A stretch of DNA of 64,000 nt from the NCBI GenBank assembly GCA_015143295.1, contig CM026565.1:14196041-14260040 (forward strand). Reading direction: 5' to 3'. This DNA comes from Tetracentron sinense (Eukaryota > Streptophyta > Magnoliopsida > Trochodendrales > Trochodendraceae). Under the pieces are notes generated by a model. That model worked only from the letters and a program-made list of their open reading frames with translations. It had not been told where the DNA came from and did not search any database. This document shows, piece after piece, positions 47,340-57,916 of the stretch (its first letter is position 1; each line of letters begins with the position of its first letter). The translations under genes and the position numbers were made by a program.

Positions 47340-47900
47340 GGTCTCTTAACATGGATTGTACTCCACACTCAACCAAGTTAAACTTAGTTTAGTAATTTAT
47401 CTTGATTAGGTTAGTCCATGAATCTAATGCATGGGTAATGAACCTAGTCACTAGAGTAAAGACTAGTTAAGAGAAATTCTTTGGAAAGAAAGAGTACACG
47501 CCCAACTAGATTGACCTTAGGTTAGTGACTTACCTTAGTTGGTTAGTTCATGAATCTAGGTTAAGGTTATAACCTTCAAGTTAATTAGAAGATATAAACA
47601 TGAATCTCATTTATGAGATAGTTCATGAATATTTTATGATGAATGAAATATTAGATGGATTCTTAAATGGGATAGTGCTCACGCCCAACCAAGTTGACCT
47701 TGGTTAGTAACTTACTTAGGTTAAGTAAACCATAAAGTTAACTTAGGAAAGCATCTAATTTAATAAGATGCATGTATTATACATGAAGATAATAAGATTA
47801 ACCATGGGTTAAAGTTCAACTACAGTTAGGTTAGTGACATGTGTCATGAATCTAAAGTGATTCATGAACTAAAATGAGTTGAATCTAATTATGGTAATGA
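47340..47900 (+). repeat. Degenerate direct repeats in the long LTR (U3)
   Basis: Recurrent blocks of the form ACGCCCAAC..GTTGACCTTGGTTAGT and GTTCATGAATCTA occur about every 170-190 bp (near 47355, 47500, 47690). Too diverged for an exact count. Confidence 0.5.
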
Positions 47901-47995
47901 ACCCATTAAATTAGATGCATGGAAACAATGAAATTCATGAACCATTATTACTAAAGGGAATGAACCAAGAGTTAATGATGGGTAAGACCCTTGCC

Positions 47996-48003
47996 TATAT
48001 AAA
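47996..48003 (+). promoter_or_regulatory. TATA box of the long LTR
   Basis: TATATAAA in CTTGCCTATATAAAGAAG, about 1.06 kb into the LTR. A GA-rich tract (48120-48170) lies downstream in the probable transcript leader. Confidence 0.6.
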
Positions 48004-48889
48004 GAAGACCCCACACCCATTTTGTGCTCACTTCATTTGTACCATCCTCTAGAGAGGTTAGAGACCTCACGCCCACTTCTTGATGCTCATTCCATTTGGT
48101 GCGAAGCCATAAAATATTAGAGAGAAAGAAAGGAAAGAGAGAGAGGAAAGAAAGAAGAAAGAGAGAAAAAAAAAATCGTGCCGGTCCGACTGACTTCAGA
48201 TTCGAAACCCAACGTCAAAGAAAGAGTAAGTGATATTCGGTGATATTATTCTAGATCATATCCTAGAATGAAGGTTAGTAAAAACAGTAAGTAATATTCG
48301 ATAATATCATTCTAAATAGTATTTTAGAATAAAGGTTATGATTAAATGATGAATATCCTATTATATTTATGGATAATAGTTTGGTGTTACTATGATAAAA
48401 TTCTTGAAAATAGTATGGTGTTACTATGTTAAATTTCTGAAATTAGTATAAAAAATACTGGAAAATAGTATGGTATTACTATGTTAAATTTCTAGAAAAT
48501 AGTATAAGGAATACTGGAAATTAGTATAATAATACTATGGTAAAATATTAAATGATATGATGTTATTATATTGAAATTCTTAAGAAAAATGGTATAATAA
48601 TATTATATGGAATGTCTGGAAAAATAATAAGAAAATATTATGTAAGATGTTAATGAGATAGAATGATGATACTATAATAGTATGTTACATTTTATACATA
48701 TATTACATTCTATGATAAGGAAATTGACGTAATTAAAGTATGAAAAATGATTATTCTCAGTTATGAAATTATAGTCATGAGATCGCTATAATAAAGATAA
48801 TTAGAATCAAAGTTATATAATCATAATGTTATGATGTATATGAAAATATTATCTTAAAATGTTTTAATGAGAAGGCAAGGAAAAGATAA

Positions 48890-51330
48890 ATACCCTTATC
48901 GTAAAGGTCTCAAGATAATAGTGTGGAAAGGGAAGACCGTTTGGCAAAAAAGAACTCAGGATGGGTCAATGAAAACTCAATGAGAGATTGAACCTAAAGA
49001 GGTGTACCTATCGACGATTATCTAGAGAGGTAAAATAAGATAGGAATGAAAAGATTAAGAAAAGATAAAATAATGTTTATCTTAAAAGGCCTCAAGATAA
49101 TGGTGTGGAATAGGAAGACCGTTCAGCAAACAAGAACTCAGGATGGGTCAATGAAAACTCAATGAGGGATTGAGCCTAAAGAGGTGTACCTATCGGTGAT
49201 TATCTAGAGAGGTAGGAATAAGATAAGAATAAAAAAATAAAGGAAAGATAAATTAATGTTTATCTTAAAAAGGTCTCAAGATAATAGTGTGGAATACAAA
49301 GGCCGTTCGGCAAACAAGAACTCAGGATGGGTCAATGAAATCTCAATAAGGGATTGAGCCTAAAGAGGTGTACCTATTAGCGATTATCTAGAGAGGTAGA
49401 AATAAGATAAGAATAAAAAGATAAAATAAGGTTTATCTTAAAAAGACCTCAAAATAATAGTGTGGAATAGGAAGGTCGTTCGGCAAACAAGAACTCAGGA
49501 TGGATCAATGAAAACTCAACGAGGGATTGAGCCTAAAGAGGTATACCTATCGGCGATTATTTAGAGAGGTAGAAATAAGATTAGAATGAAAAGATAAAAT
49601 AAGGTTTATCTTAAAAAGGCATCAAAATAATAGTGTGGAATAGGAAGACCGTTTGGCAAACAAGAACTCAGGATGGGTCAATGAAAACTCAATGAGGGAT
49701 TGAGCCTAAAGAGGTGTACCTATCGACGATTATCTAGAGAGATGGAATAAGATAGGAATAAAAAGATTAAGAAAAGATAAAATAATGCTTATCTTAAAAA
49801 GGCCTCAAGATAATGGTGTGGAATAGGAAGACCATTCGGCAAACAAGAACTCTAATGAAAACTCAATGAGGGATTGAGCCTAAAGAGGTGTACCTATCGA
49901 TGATTATCTAGAGAGGTGGAATAAGATAGGAATGAAAAGATTAAGAAAAGATAAAATAATGTTTATCTTAAAAGGCCTCAAGATAATGGTGTGGAATACG
50001 AAGACCGTTCGGCAAACAAGAACTCAGGATGGGTCAATAAAAACTCAATGAGGGATTGAGCCTAAAGAGGTGTACCTATCGGCGATTATCTAAAGAGGTA
50101 GGAATAAGATAAGAATAAAAAAATAAAGGAAAGATAAATTAATGTTTATCTTAAAAAGGTCTCAAGATAATAGTGTGGAATACGAAGGCCGTTCGGCAAA
50201 CAAGAACTCAGGATGGGTCAATGAAATCTCAATGAGGGATTGAGCCTAAAGAAGTGTACCTATTGGCGATTATCTAGAGAGGTAGAAATAAGATAAGAAT
50301 AAAAAGATAAAATAAGGTTTATCTTAAAAAGACCTCAAGATAATAGTGTGGAATAGGAAGGTCGTTCGGCAAACAAGAACTCAGGATGGGTCAATGAAAA
50401 CTCAATGAGGGATTGAGTCTAAAGAGGTATATCTATCGGCGATTATTTAGAGAGGTAGAAATAAGATAAGAATGAAAAGATAAAATAAGGTTTATCTTAA
50501 AAAGGCATCAAAGTAATAGTGTGGAATAGGAAGACCGTTTGGCAAACAAGAACTCATGATGGGTCAATGAAAACTCATTGAGGGATTGAGCCTAAAGAGG
50601 TGTACCTATCGACGATTATCTAGAGAGGTGGAATAAGATAGGAATAAAAAGATTAAGAAAAGATAAAATAATGCTTATCTTAAAAGGCCTCAAGATAATG
50701 GTGTGGAATAGGAAGACCATTCGGCAAACAAGAACTCTAATGAAAACTCAATGAGGGATTGAGCCTAAAGAGGTGTACCTATCGATGATTATCTAGAGAG
50801 GTGGAATAAGATAGGAATGAAAAGATTAAGAAAAGATAAAATAATGTTTATCTTAAAAGGCCTCAAGATAATGGTGTGGAATAGGAAGACCATTCGGCAA
50901 ACAAGAACTCTAATGAAAACTCAATGAGGGATTGAGCCTAAAGAGGTGTACCTATCGACGATTATCTAGAGAAGTAGGAATAAGATAAGAATAAAAAGAT
51001 AAAAGAAAGATAAAATAATGTTTATCTTAAAAAGGCCTCAAGATAATAGTGTGGAATAGGAAGGTCGTTCGGCAAACAAGAACTCAGGATAGGTCAATGA
51101 AAACTCAATGAGGGATTGAGCCTAAAGAGGTGTACCTATCGGCGATTATCTAGAGAGGTAGAAATAAGATAAGAATGAAAAGATAAAAGAATGTTTATCT
51201 TAAAAGGTCTCAAGATAATAGTGTGGAATAGGAATGTCGTTCGGCAAACAAAAAACTCAGGATGGGTCAATGAAAACTCAATGAGGGATTGAGCCTAAAG
51301 TGGTGAACCTATCGGCAATTATCTTGGAAG
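48890..51330 (+). repeat. 14-unit tandem array, about 177-bp units
   Basis: Units of 173-184 bp start near 48894, 49078, 49259, 49432, 49605, 49787, 49967, 50147, 50320, 50493, 50674, 50848, 51022 and 51196. Each has CTCAAGATAATAGTGTGGAA, CGGCAAACAAGAACTCAGGA, GAGGGATTGAGCCTAAAG and GGTGTACCTATCG. Variants recur with a period of about 888 bp (five units), showing a block duplication. The units are non-coding. Confidence 0.95.
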
Positions 51331-51823
51331 ATAAGATTAAGATAAATTGGATCCAAGTAAAATATGTTTAAAAGAAATGATGAAAGGAATACTGAAAAAG
51401 TGTTAATAACATATTCTGATGAAAAATTATTCTTAAATGTTATATTATGCTTATTCTATTTTATTTTCTAGCATAATGTTATTGAATATTCTTATTGGGC
51501 TTCATAGCTCACTGACATTTTACCTCACCAGATGAACAGTGAAGGGACGATTGAAGTGATGATCGAAGAAGAACAAAGTCACTTCAACTATGCTTTTTAT
51601 ATTTTGTTTCAATTTGACATAATTGAATTGGTTATGTAAACTTTAAGTTTCATATGAACATGATATGATGGCAATTGCGAATGGAAAGAAAAGAAGGGTT
51701 TAAAAATTTTAAATTCCCTTGGTATTTTACGCTTCCGCAATATATGAGAAAAAAAAGATCTCACGGTCGGATTTACACTTAAATTTTATTAGTGAAATAT
51801 TAAGTTTAAGTCGGGTCGTGACA

Positions 51824-52355
51824 CGCCTAGAGTAAACCTGCAATTCTTTCCTTTGAGTATGTCCAACATCAATCACAATAGTATCCGGGATATCGAAAAT
51901 AGGACGAGGAAGAGGTATAGGAGAAGACAATGCTTTAACATCAACATGCTCCCCCTGAAGAAGGGTCTTCGGATGAGAAAAATAAGGAACATCCTCAAAG
52001 AAAGAGACATCTATAGACAAAAACTTCCTTTTGGAGGGAGGATGGTATTACTTATAACCCTTCTGAGTGGGGGAATATCCAAGAAAGACACACTTGATAG
52101 TACGAGGATACCAAAATACTTTGGGTTGTATAGGGAAATGGGTAGATGTAGGTGAAAGGACATCCAATGGAGCTTTGAAGCCCAAGATCTGTGAGGGCAT
52201 TCGATTCATAAGAAAGAGGGCGGAAAGTAAAGCTTCAGACCAAAGGTATTTGGGGACATGCATGGCAAGAAGGAGGGATCTAGTGATGTCAAGGAGGTGC
52301 CGATTCTTTCGTTCAGCCACTCCATTCTGTTGTGGAGTGTGAACACAAGTGGTTT
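51824..52355 (-). pseudogene. Ty1/copia pol relic: integrase C-terminal half
   Basis: The minus strand reads HTPQQNG, then AERKNRHLLDITRSLLLAMH, MNRMPSQILG, CVFLGYSPTQKGYK, and MSIDVSFFEDVPYF in a shifted frame. These are standard copia integrase motifs. The upstream half (zinc finger, first catalytic residues), gag and the 5' LTR are missing, because sequence from 52356 is unrelated. Frameshifts split the product. Confidence 0.85.
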
Positions 52356-53802
52356 TGTAACAACCCGGAATTTTTAATATAAATTAAAGTATGAGATTAT
52401 AGATCCTTAACGGAGATTAAGTAGTTAAGTGGTTGTTAAATTGGTGAAAAGTGGGTTTTACTCGGGATTGGATTGTACTGATAAAAGTTTAATGTTTTTC
52501 CTCGAAAATCGTACACAATGTACAGATCAACTATCTAGACGATCACCTGCCGTACCGGTTCCGTCGTGTATCGATTCGCAAGACCGCGGAGGTATTATGC
52601 ATAAGAAAATCGAGAAAACAGGACATTTACAGATTTCTGTAGTTTCGTTGGGACTCAATATCTCGCGAGTATTCTAATAGAAAATCGAGAAAATAGGACA
52701 ACCGCCTGTCGTTTCGTCTTTAGTTTGGAAAGTTGAAATGCTCAAGTACCTATATTGACCTTAGGAATCTAAGAATTATTGAAAAATATTCTAAGGCCAT
52801 AGGACATCTTAAATTATGGTTAAAATCATGATTAAGGGAAGCCAAAAGACCTAGGAAATCATTCTCATCTTTTTAGTCTTTAAAAACAGAGGTTTATGAG
52901 ATATTTCACATGAACCGTCGACGGATGAGCCAGAGCATTAGCCAACTGTCAACGGTTGAGGTTACAGAAAGTTTTAAAACTTTCTGTCATGTGAACCGTC
53001 GATGGTTCAAGGATGGGAATCCCATCTGTCGACGGATACCTGCGGGAAGTACGAAAATTGCTCACAACGGCTATAGTTTTTTTACGACCATGTTCGCATT
53101 TAATGAGTTCCCAACGGCTAGATTGATTACTCAACTATAAATTGAGTTCATTTATGAACATTAGACGACCAAGGAATCATTATTGATAAAATCTTTAGTT
53201 ACATTCAATCCTCGTCAAGATTATACGTTGAAAACCTAGAAATCTCAAACTCTCGTATTTGAGCTTTCAACTCCCAATCTTTGGAGAGATTTGTAGAGTG
53301 TGTATTCCAATCTTATTCAGCTCATCAAGGAGCCTTTATATCTGGATTCAAATCCAGTCACTTTTGTATTGAGAGAAATCAAGAATTGTGAATTCTTATT
53401 CATGAAGCCGGATAGCTTTGTGAAGTCAAGAGATGGTGTTCTCTTGCATTGAAGGTCGTTATCTCAGCCTATGAAAGGAGATTGTAAAGGTGGTATCCTA
53501 GCCTGTGAATGGATTGTATAGGTTTGAGCTTCACCCGTGAAAAAGCTTGTGCGAGTAAAATCGTGTGAATCCTTGAAGCGGGAAGCTGAAAGGCGAGGAC
53601 GTAGGCAGGTTGCCGAACCTCGTGAATAAATTCTTGGTGTTTGTATCTCCTTATCTCTCTTTCTTATTGCATTACTAGTTTCTATCTCTTGATAAATTAG
53701 CTTAATCTTAAAAATTCAGCACAATAGGTTACGGTAGAATTTTTATTTTGTCATTGACCCTAATCACCCCCCTCCCCTCTAGGGTCCATTCACTGGGCAA
53801 CA
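52356..53802 (+). mobile_element. LTR-like sequence, borders unresolved
   Basis: The copia integrase is cut at 52355/52356 by TGTAACAACCCGGAATTT, a typical LTR start. From about 52900 the sequence has repeated GTCGACGG motifs, a GTAGGCAGGTTGCCGAACCT segment, and a CCCCCCTCCCCTCTAGGG stretch before GGGCAACA at 53802. Those features resemble the 3' part of SIRE/Maximus-type Ty1/copia LTRs. The 5-bp sequences outside the two ends do not match (GGTTT against TATGT), so this may be two different LTR pieces joined. The small frames at 52429-52677 and 52910-53140 have no support as genes. Confidence 0.5.
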
Positions 53803-55789
53803 TATGTGACATAATCATACAATTTGTAGTTCATAATCTCTTGCAACTTGCATAAATATCTACCCTTGAAACATGCTATTAATTAAGATATGCGACATCA
53901 TCTGTAAAGGTAATAGAAGTTTTTTGTAAGAGACTTCTAATATTTTCTTCTGAAAAAAAAATATATTTTCTTATGATATTGTCAACATCTCTTAATAAGG
54001 TTTTGTAAATTTGGAAGTCAAGAGTTAGTGTTTTCTAATAAATCAAGAATGTAATAGCAATCTTTCAACATCCTCTTCTTTGTCTCCCCTTTGTTACTTC
54101 CCTCGGTTATTTCACCTTTCACATGTATTTCTCTGAACTTTTGATGTTATAGTGTTATGAAAATTACAGTTTATTTTGGATCTATTGACTCTTGCTTCTA
54201 TTATTTAGTGTTTTGCATATACTTTGAGTATAGAATAAAGCACATGACCTTACAACGGGTCTGACTACTGAGAATACAGAACTTAAGCTTCGGTTAAAAG
54301 CTGTGGAACAACAAGCTCATACAATACAATATTTATTTTATCACACTAATTTATCTTTCCAGAACATGTGCACGCAGGCATGGTAATTGGTATTTCTGTT
54401 TGCTCGAAAAATGAATGATTATGTTATTTCTTATTCTATAAAGAAGAGGTTATCTAGATATAGAAGTCTGTTTCATGTAATCCTATCCTTGTATGAAGCT
54501 TTCAGTCTAAGATGCATTGTCTACCAAAAAAGTATTAGTTGCACAGAACTTGGATAGTTGGTTTCTTCATTTCTATATTAAAAAATCATGAAGAATCGTA
54601 CTGAATTTTTGTTTATTTAATGATGAAGTTCGGATTTACCTTTTGTCCTTGCATCTCTCACGCCAACAAGTTACTATATTATTTAGTGCAAAGTTCAGAT
54701 CTATCCACTGGCCTTGCGTGTATGAAACTGACGAGTTGCTGCATTCTTATTTGTATTATGTAGTTTATATCAATCGTTCTGTGGTTGCATGTTTTATGTT
54801 TGGAGATGAGTGTCTAGATCTTTTACCCATGGCACTATTCTCATCTTTCCAAAAGCTACTACTGAACTTCACCAAGTCCACCTTAACCCTCTAATTTTCT
54901 AGCTTTCTAGTTGTTGTCATGTGCACTTTGGGTTGGTTGAATTTCCTTTGAACAAAAGTACATATTATGTTTAACATACCTTTTATATCATTAGATATAT
55001 GAATGCTTCTTAAGTTTTTAGGACGACCACTTACCTAATGACCTTTAACCCTCTAAATTTCTAGCTTTCTAGTTACTGTCATTTACAATCTGGGTTGGTT
55101 GAATTTTCTTTGAACAAAATTACATATTATGTGTGACATACCTTTTATATCATTGGATTGAATGCTTCTTAAGTTTTTAGGACCACCACTTACCTAATGA
55201 TTAGCAGATGTGGAGCAAATAGGCCAAGATGTGCTGCATTGACGTTGTATTTGATTTAACTTTTGTTTGCTGAATTTTTGTATCCCAGAGCATTCCAGTT
55301 TTTCGAAAGATAAGATACTGAATTCTATGAGAAAATTAGGCATGTGTCTGATTCAAGTGTTTACATAAACAGCAGGATCAATTCATTGCTTTTCATGACA
55401 ACTTGTCGTACATCTGGCGCATGACAAATTGTAAGTTTATTACGCTTTCTTATCTTTCATCCGAATTTTCTTAGTCTGAACTTTGGTCTAAAGTGCTTAT
55501 CATTTATTTCCCATCTCCCCTAGATTTAGTTTCTCAAGGACTATAAATCTCCCAGAATTTGTTGATTACATTTTGCTACTCTAAAGAATCAACCTCATTT
55601 CAACAAACCAGCCTCAATGTTAACGCATTGATGGACTGGAACCCTCCATTTTCTTATGTATATATATGATGTTAAGAACCACCTAACAGTTTGTACCTAT
55701 TTGTTGCAGAATGGCTTCATCTTTTACTTCTCAAACCATCTAAGTATTTTGTGCTTAAATTTTTGGTTGGAATGTCTCGGTTGTTGAAG
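53803..55789. other. AT-rich intron-like or intergenic sequence, no gene seen
   Basis: No satellite, LTR or coding homology recognised. It may represent upstream introns of the ERECTA-like pseudogene; no earlier LRR exon was found. The 83-codon frame at 54643-54894 has no recognisable features. It holds one local tandem duplication. Confidence 0.5.
54883..55200. repeat. Two-copy tandem duplication, about 159 bp
   Basis: 54883-55041 and 55042-55200 share AACCCTCTAA, TCTAGCTTTCTAGTT, GGGTTGGTTGAATTT and ACCACTTACCTAATGA in order, with scattered substitutions and small indels. Confidence 0.8.
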
Positions 55790-57916
55790 GTAAATACAGT
55801 AACAAGCTGACAGGCTCCATTCCCCCAGAGCTCAGAAATATGACGAAACTCCACTACCTGTAAGGATATTTCTTCATTATTTTCCTAGTCTCAATCAGTA
55901 AATGCATTTAATCACCTCATACTTCCACCATAATACACCTTATTGTGGAGTGGATATGCAATGGGGATTGGACCCTTTTATTGGGACCATCTGCTCAATC
56001 TTCAAGCTCAAAAATCAGCCTGCTTTGAAGATGTTTAGTTTCTTAAGGTATTTCATTTGTCAGGCATTTAGAATCATCCATAGTACTGATAGGTGGTGTG
56101 GAGCCGAATTTTTTCGGATAGAGGTACTCTAGTACATTCACACTTTGATTTGTTGCCCTAATACTATGAAGCATAGGGGGCGGTTACTGTTGTTTTTAGA
56201 TTGCAGCTATGTAACTCTTTTTCTCTGGTTCATAGTGCATATCTTGGCGACTTAGTGGACATACCTCAACTTTAGGGAACCACGTAAATCTGGTTTTCTT
56301 GTGTGTACTTGATCTTTATTCTGTCTATTTTTCGTATCTCACAGATCCTGTTTAGGATTTATTTCCTAACAAGTACTTGAGATAACATAGTCATACATAG
56401 GATGGTTTTGTTCCTTTTGCATATATGCCTTGTGGAAGGTGGATTGGGGTAAAAGAAATATCGGTTGTGTTGCATTGTTAATTACTATGTATTATTACCA
56501 TGAATCTGAATAATAGATTTCTGTTCTAAAGCCTGTGAATTTTGCATGTGCAGGGAACTGAATGATAATCAGCTCAGTGGGCATATTCCACCCGAGCTTG
56601 GGAAGCTCACTGACTTATTTGACCTGTAGGTCTTGATGTCCTAATTGTTCTACCTAGGCATGACTACATTTTAATTTTTTGTATTTTCTCAAAAAGAGTT
56701 ACAAATACAATGTTTTTGCAGAAATGTTGCTAACAACAATCTTGAAGGTCCTATTCCTGATAATCTTAGCTCATGTACAAATCTCAATAGCTTGTAAGCA
56801 TTTATTTAATCTTTGTCCAGCTTCTTTGGCCACTTGTTTTCAGCCATTTGAAAATATTACTAATCGACTGATTTTATGGCAGCAATGTGGAAGGCAATAA
56901 ATTGAATGGATCCATCCCATATGCATTTGAAGGCTTGAGAGTATGACATACTTGTGAGTTCCATTTTTTATCTGTTATTGGTCTTAACATGCTATTACTT
57001 CTTGGCCGGTTAGGATCATCCAGTTGGGCTAATTTTTGGCTACAAGATCTTCCTTGGTGAGCAAACCTATTAGAAGGTCCAACTGCATGCTCCATTAGGA
57101 TGCCATGTGGATGGCCAATGGGGAAGAAATGTATCAATTTCCATATTGCGTTATTGGTTATTCTCCAGCTGGTGCTCCCTTCCTCCATTCAGCCATTGCC
57201 ACAGTTCCTCTCCATTGTTGCTCACATTACTACTTCACTGCTAATATAATTAAGCATAAGTGGCCCAAGGTTTTCTGTTATGCAATGTTGACTTTCTTGG
57301 CTTGCTGATGTAAACTTTAAATATTAGTTTTGCGAACCAGACTTGTATCTAATCATACATCTGCTCTAGAAATCTCTCCTCAAATAATCTTAAGGGTCTC
57401 ATTCCTATTGAGCTGTCCCAGATTGGTAATTTGGATACACTGTTAGTACCATCATCTCTACAAAATTCTGTTGCTCCTGAATGCTGCTCCTAATTTTGAG
57501 TTTAATAACAATTGTTTTTCGTTCAGGGACATTTCAAATAACAGGATTACTGGCTCCATTCCTTCTTCCCTTGGTGACTTGGAACATCTTCTAAAACTTT
57601 GAGTACTATCTACCATTTGGTGACTTGTGTAACTCAGATTTCGCTTCTTCCTAATATGGTATGCATTGTATTATAGGAATCTGAGAAAGAACCGATTGTC
57701 TGGATACATTCTGGCAGAGTTTGGAAATTTGAGGAGTGTTATGAAGATGTAAGAAGTCTAACTTTCGCAACTCCTGATATTATTGACCTTTCCATTGATC
57801 ATTCTGCAACTTTGTCAATCATGCTTTTGCACTGTAGAGAGTAGAGACATTTCAAACAATGGCCTCTCAGGCCCGATTCCTCAGGAGCTTGGTCAGCTTC
57901 AAAATTTGTTCTCCCT
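55790..57916 (+). pseudogene. ERECTA-like LRR receptor kinase pseudogene (eight LRR exons)
   Basis: Eight exons, each one LRR of 24 codons: about 55790-55859, 56554-56625, 56722-56793, 56883-56953, 57370-57441, 57527-57598, 57677-57748 and 57845-57916. All share the same phase and most keep AG/GT borders. Peptides such as NKLTGSIPPEL, LGKLTDLFDL, SSCTNLNSL and SSLGDLEHLLKL match the C-terminal LRRs of ERECTA-family receptors, plasma-membrane kinases that perceive EPF/EPFL peptides in stomatal and organ patterning. Damage: the fourth exon is 71 bp (1-bp deletion, then an early stop); the donor after the sixth reads TT instead of GT; a conserved Pro is Leu in the seventh (GYILAEF). No N-terminal exons, transmembrane segment or kinase is found. 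Family call is from motif knowledge; ERECTA versus ERL is not resolved. Confidence 0.85.

Larger units (their letters stand above)
46935..51823 (+). mobile_element. Very long solo LTR (4.9 kb), TSD CGCCT
   Basis: Begins TGTGATGACCCG and ends GGGTCGTGACA. It is flanked by perfect 5-bp duplications CGCCT (46930-46934 and 51824-51828) and inserted in the copia linker. No coding capacity, PBS or PPT is seen, and the two ends are not direct repeats of each other, so it reads as one LTR rather than a short two-LTR element. It contains degenerate repeats in the 5' part, a TATA box at 47996, and a 14-unit tandem array. LTRs near 5 kb are rare but known in some Ty3/gypsy groups; the family is not identified. 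Confidence 0.8.

Noticed and set aside
48890..51330. Regular array that could be mistaken for a CRISPR or a protein repeat
   Set aside because: Units are contiguous and about 177 bp, without distinct spacers, and lie inside a plant LTR with target duplications; no open frame persists.
55790..57916. Functional ERECTA gene
   Set aside because: A frameshift, a lost splice donor and the absence of the N-terminal exons, transmembrane segment and kinase in the expected positions rule it out.
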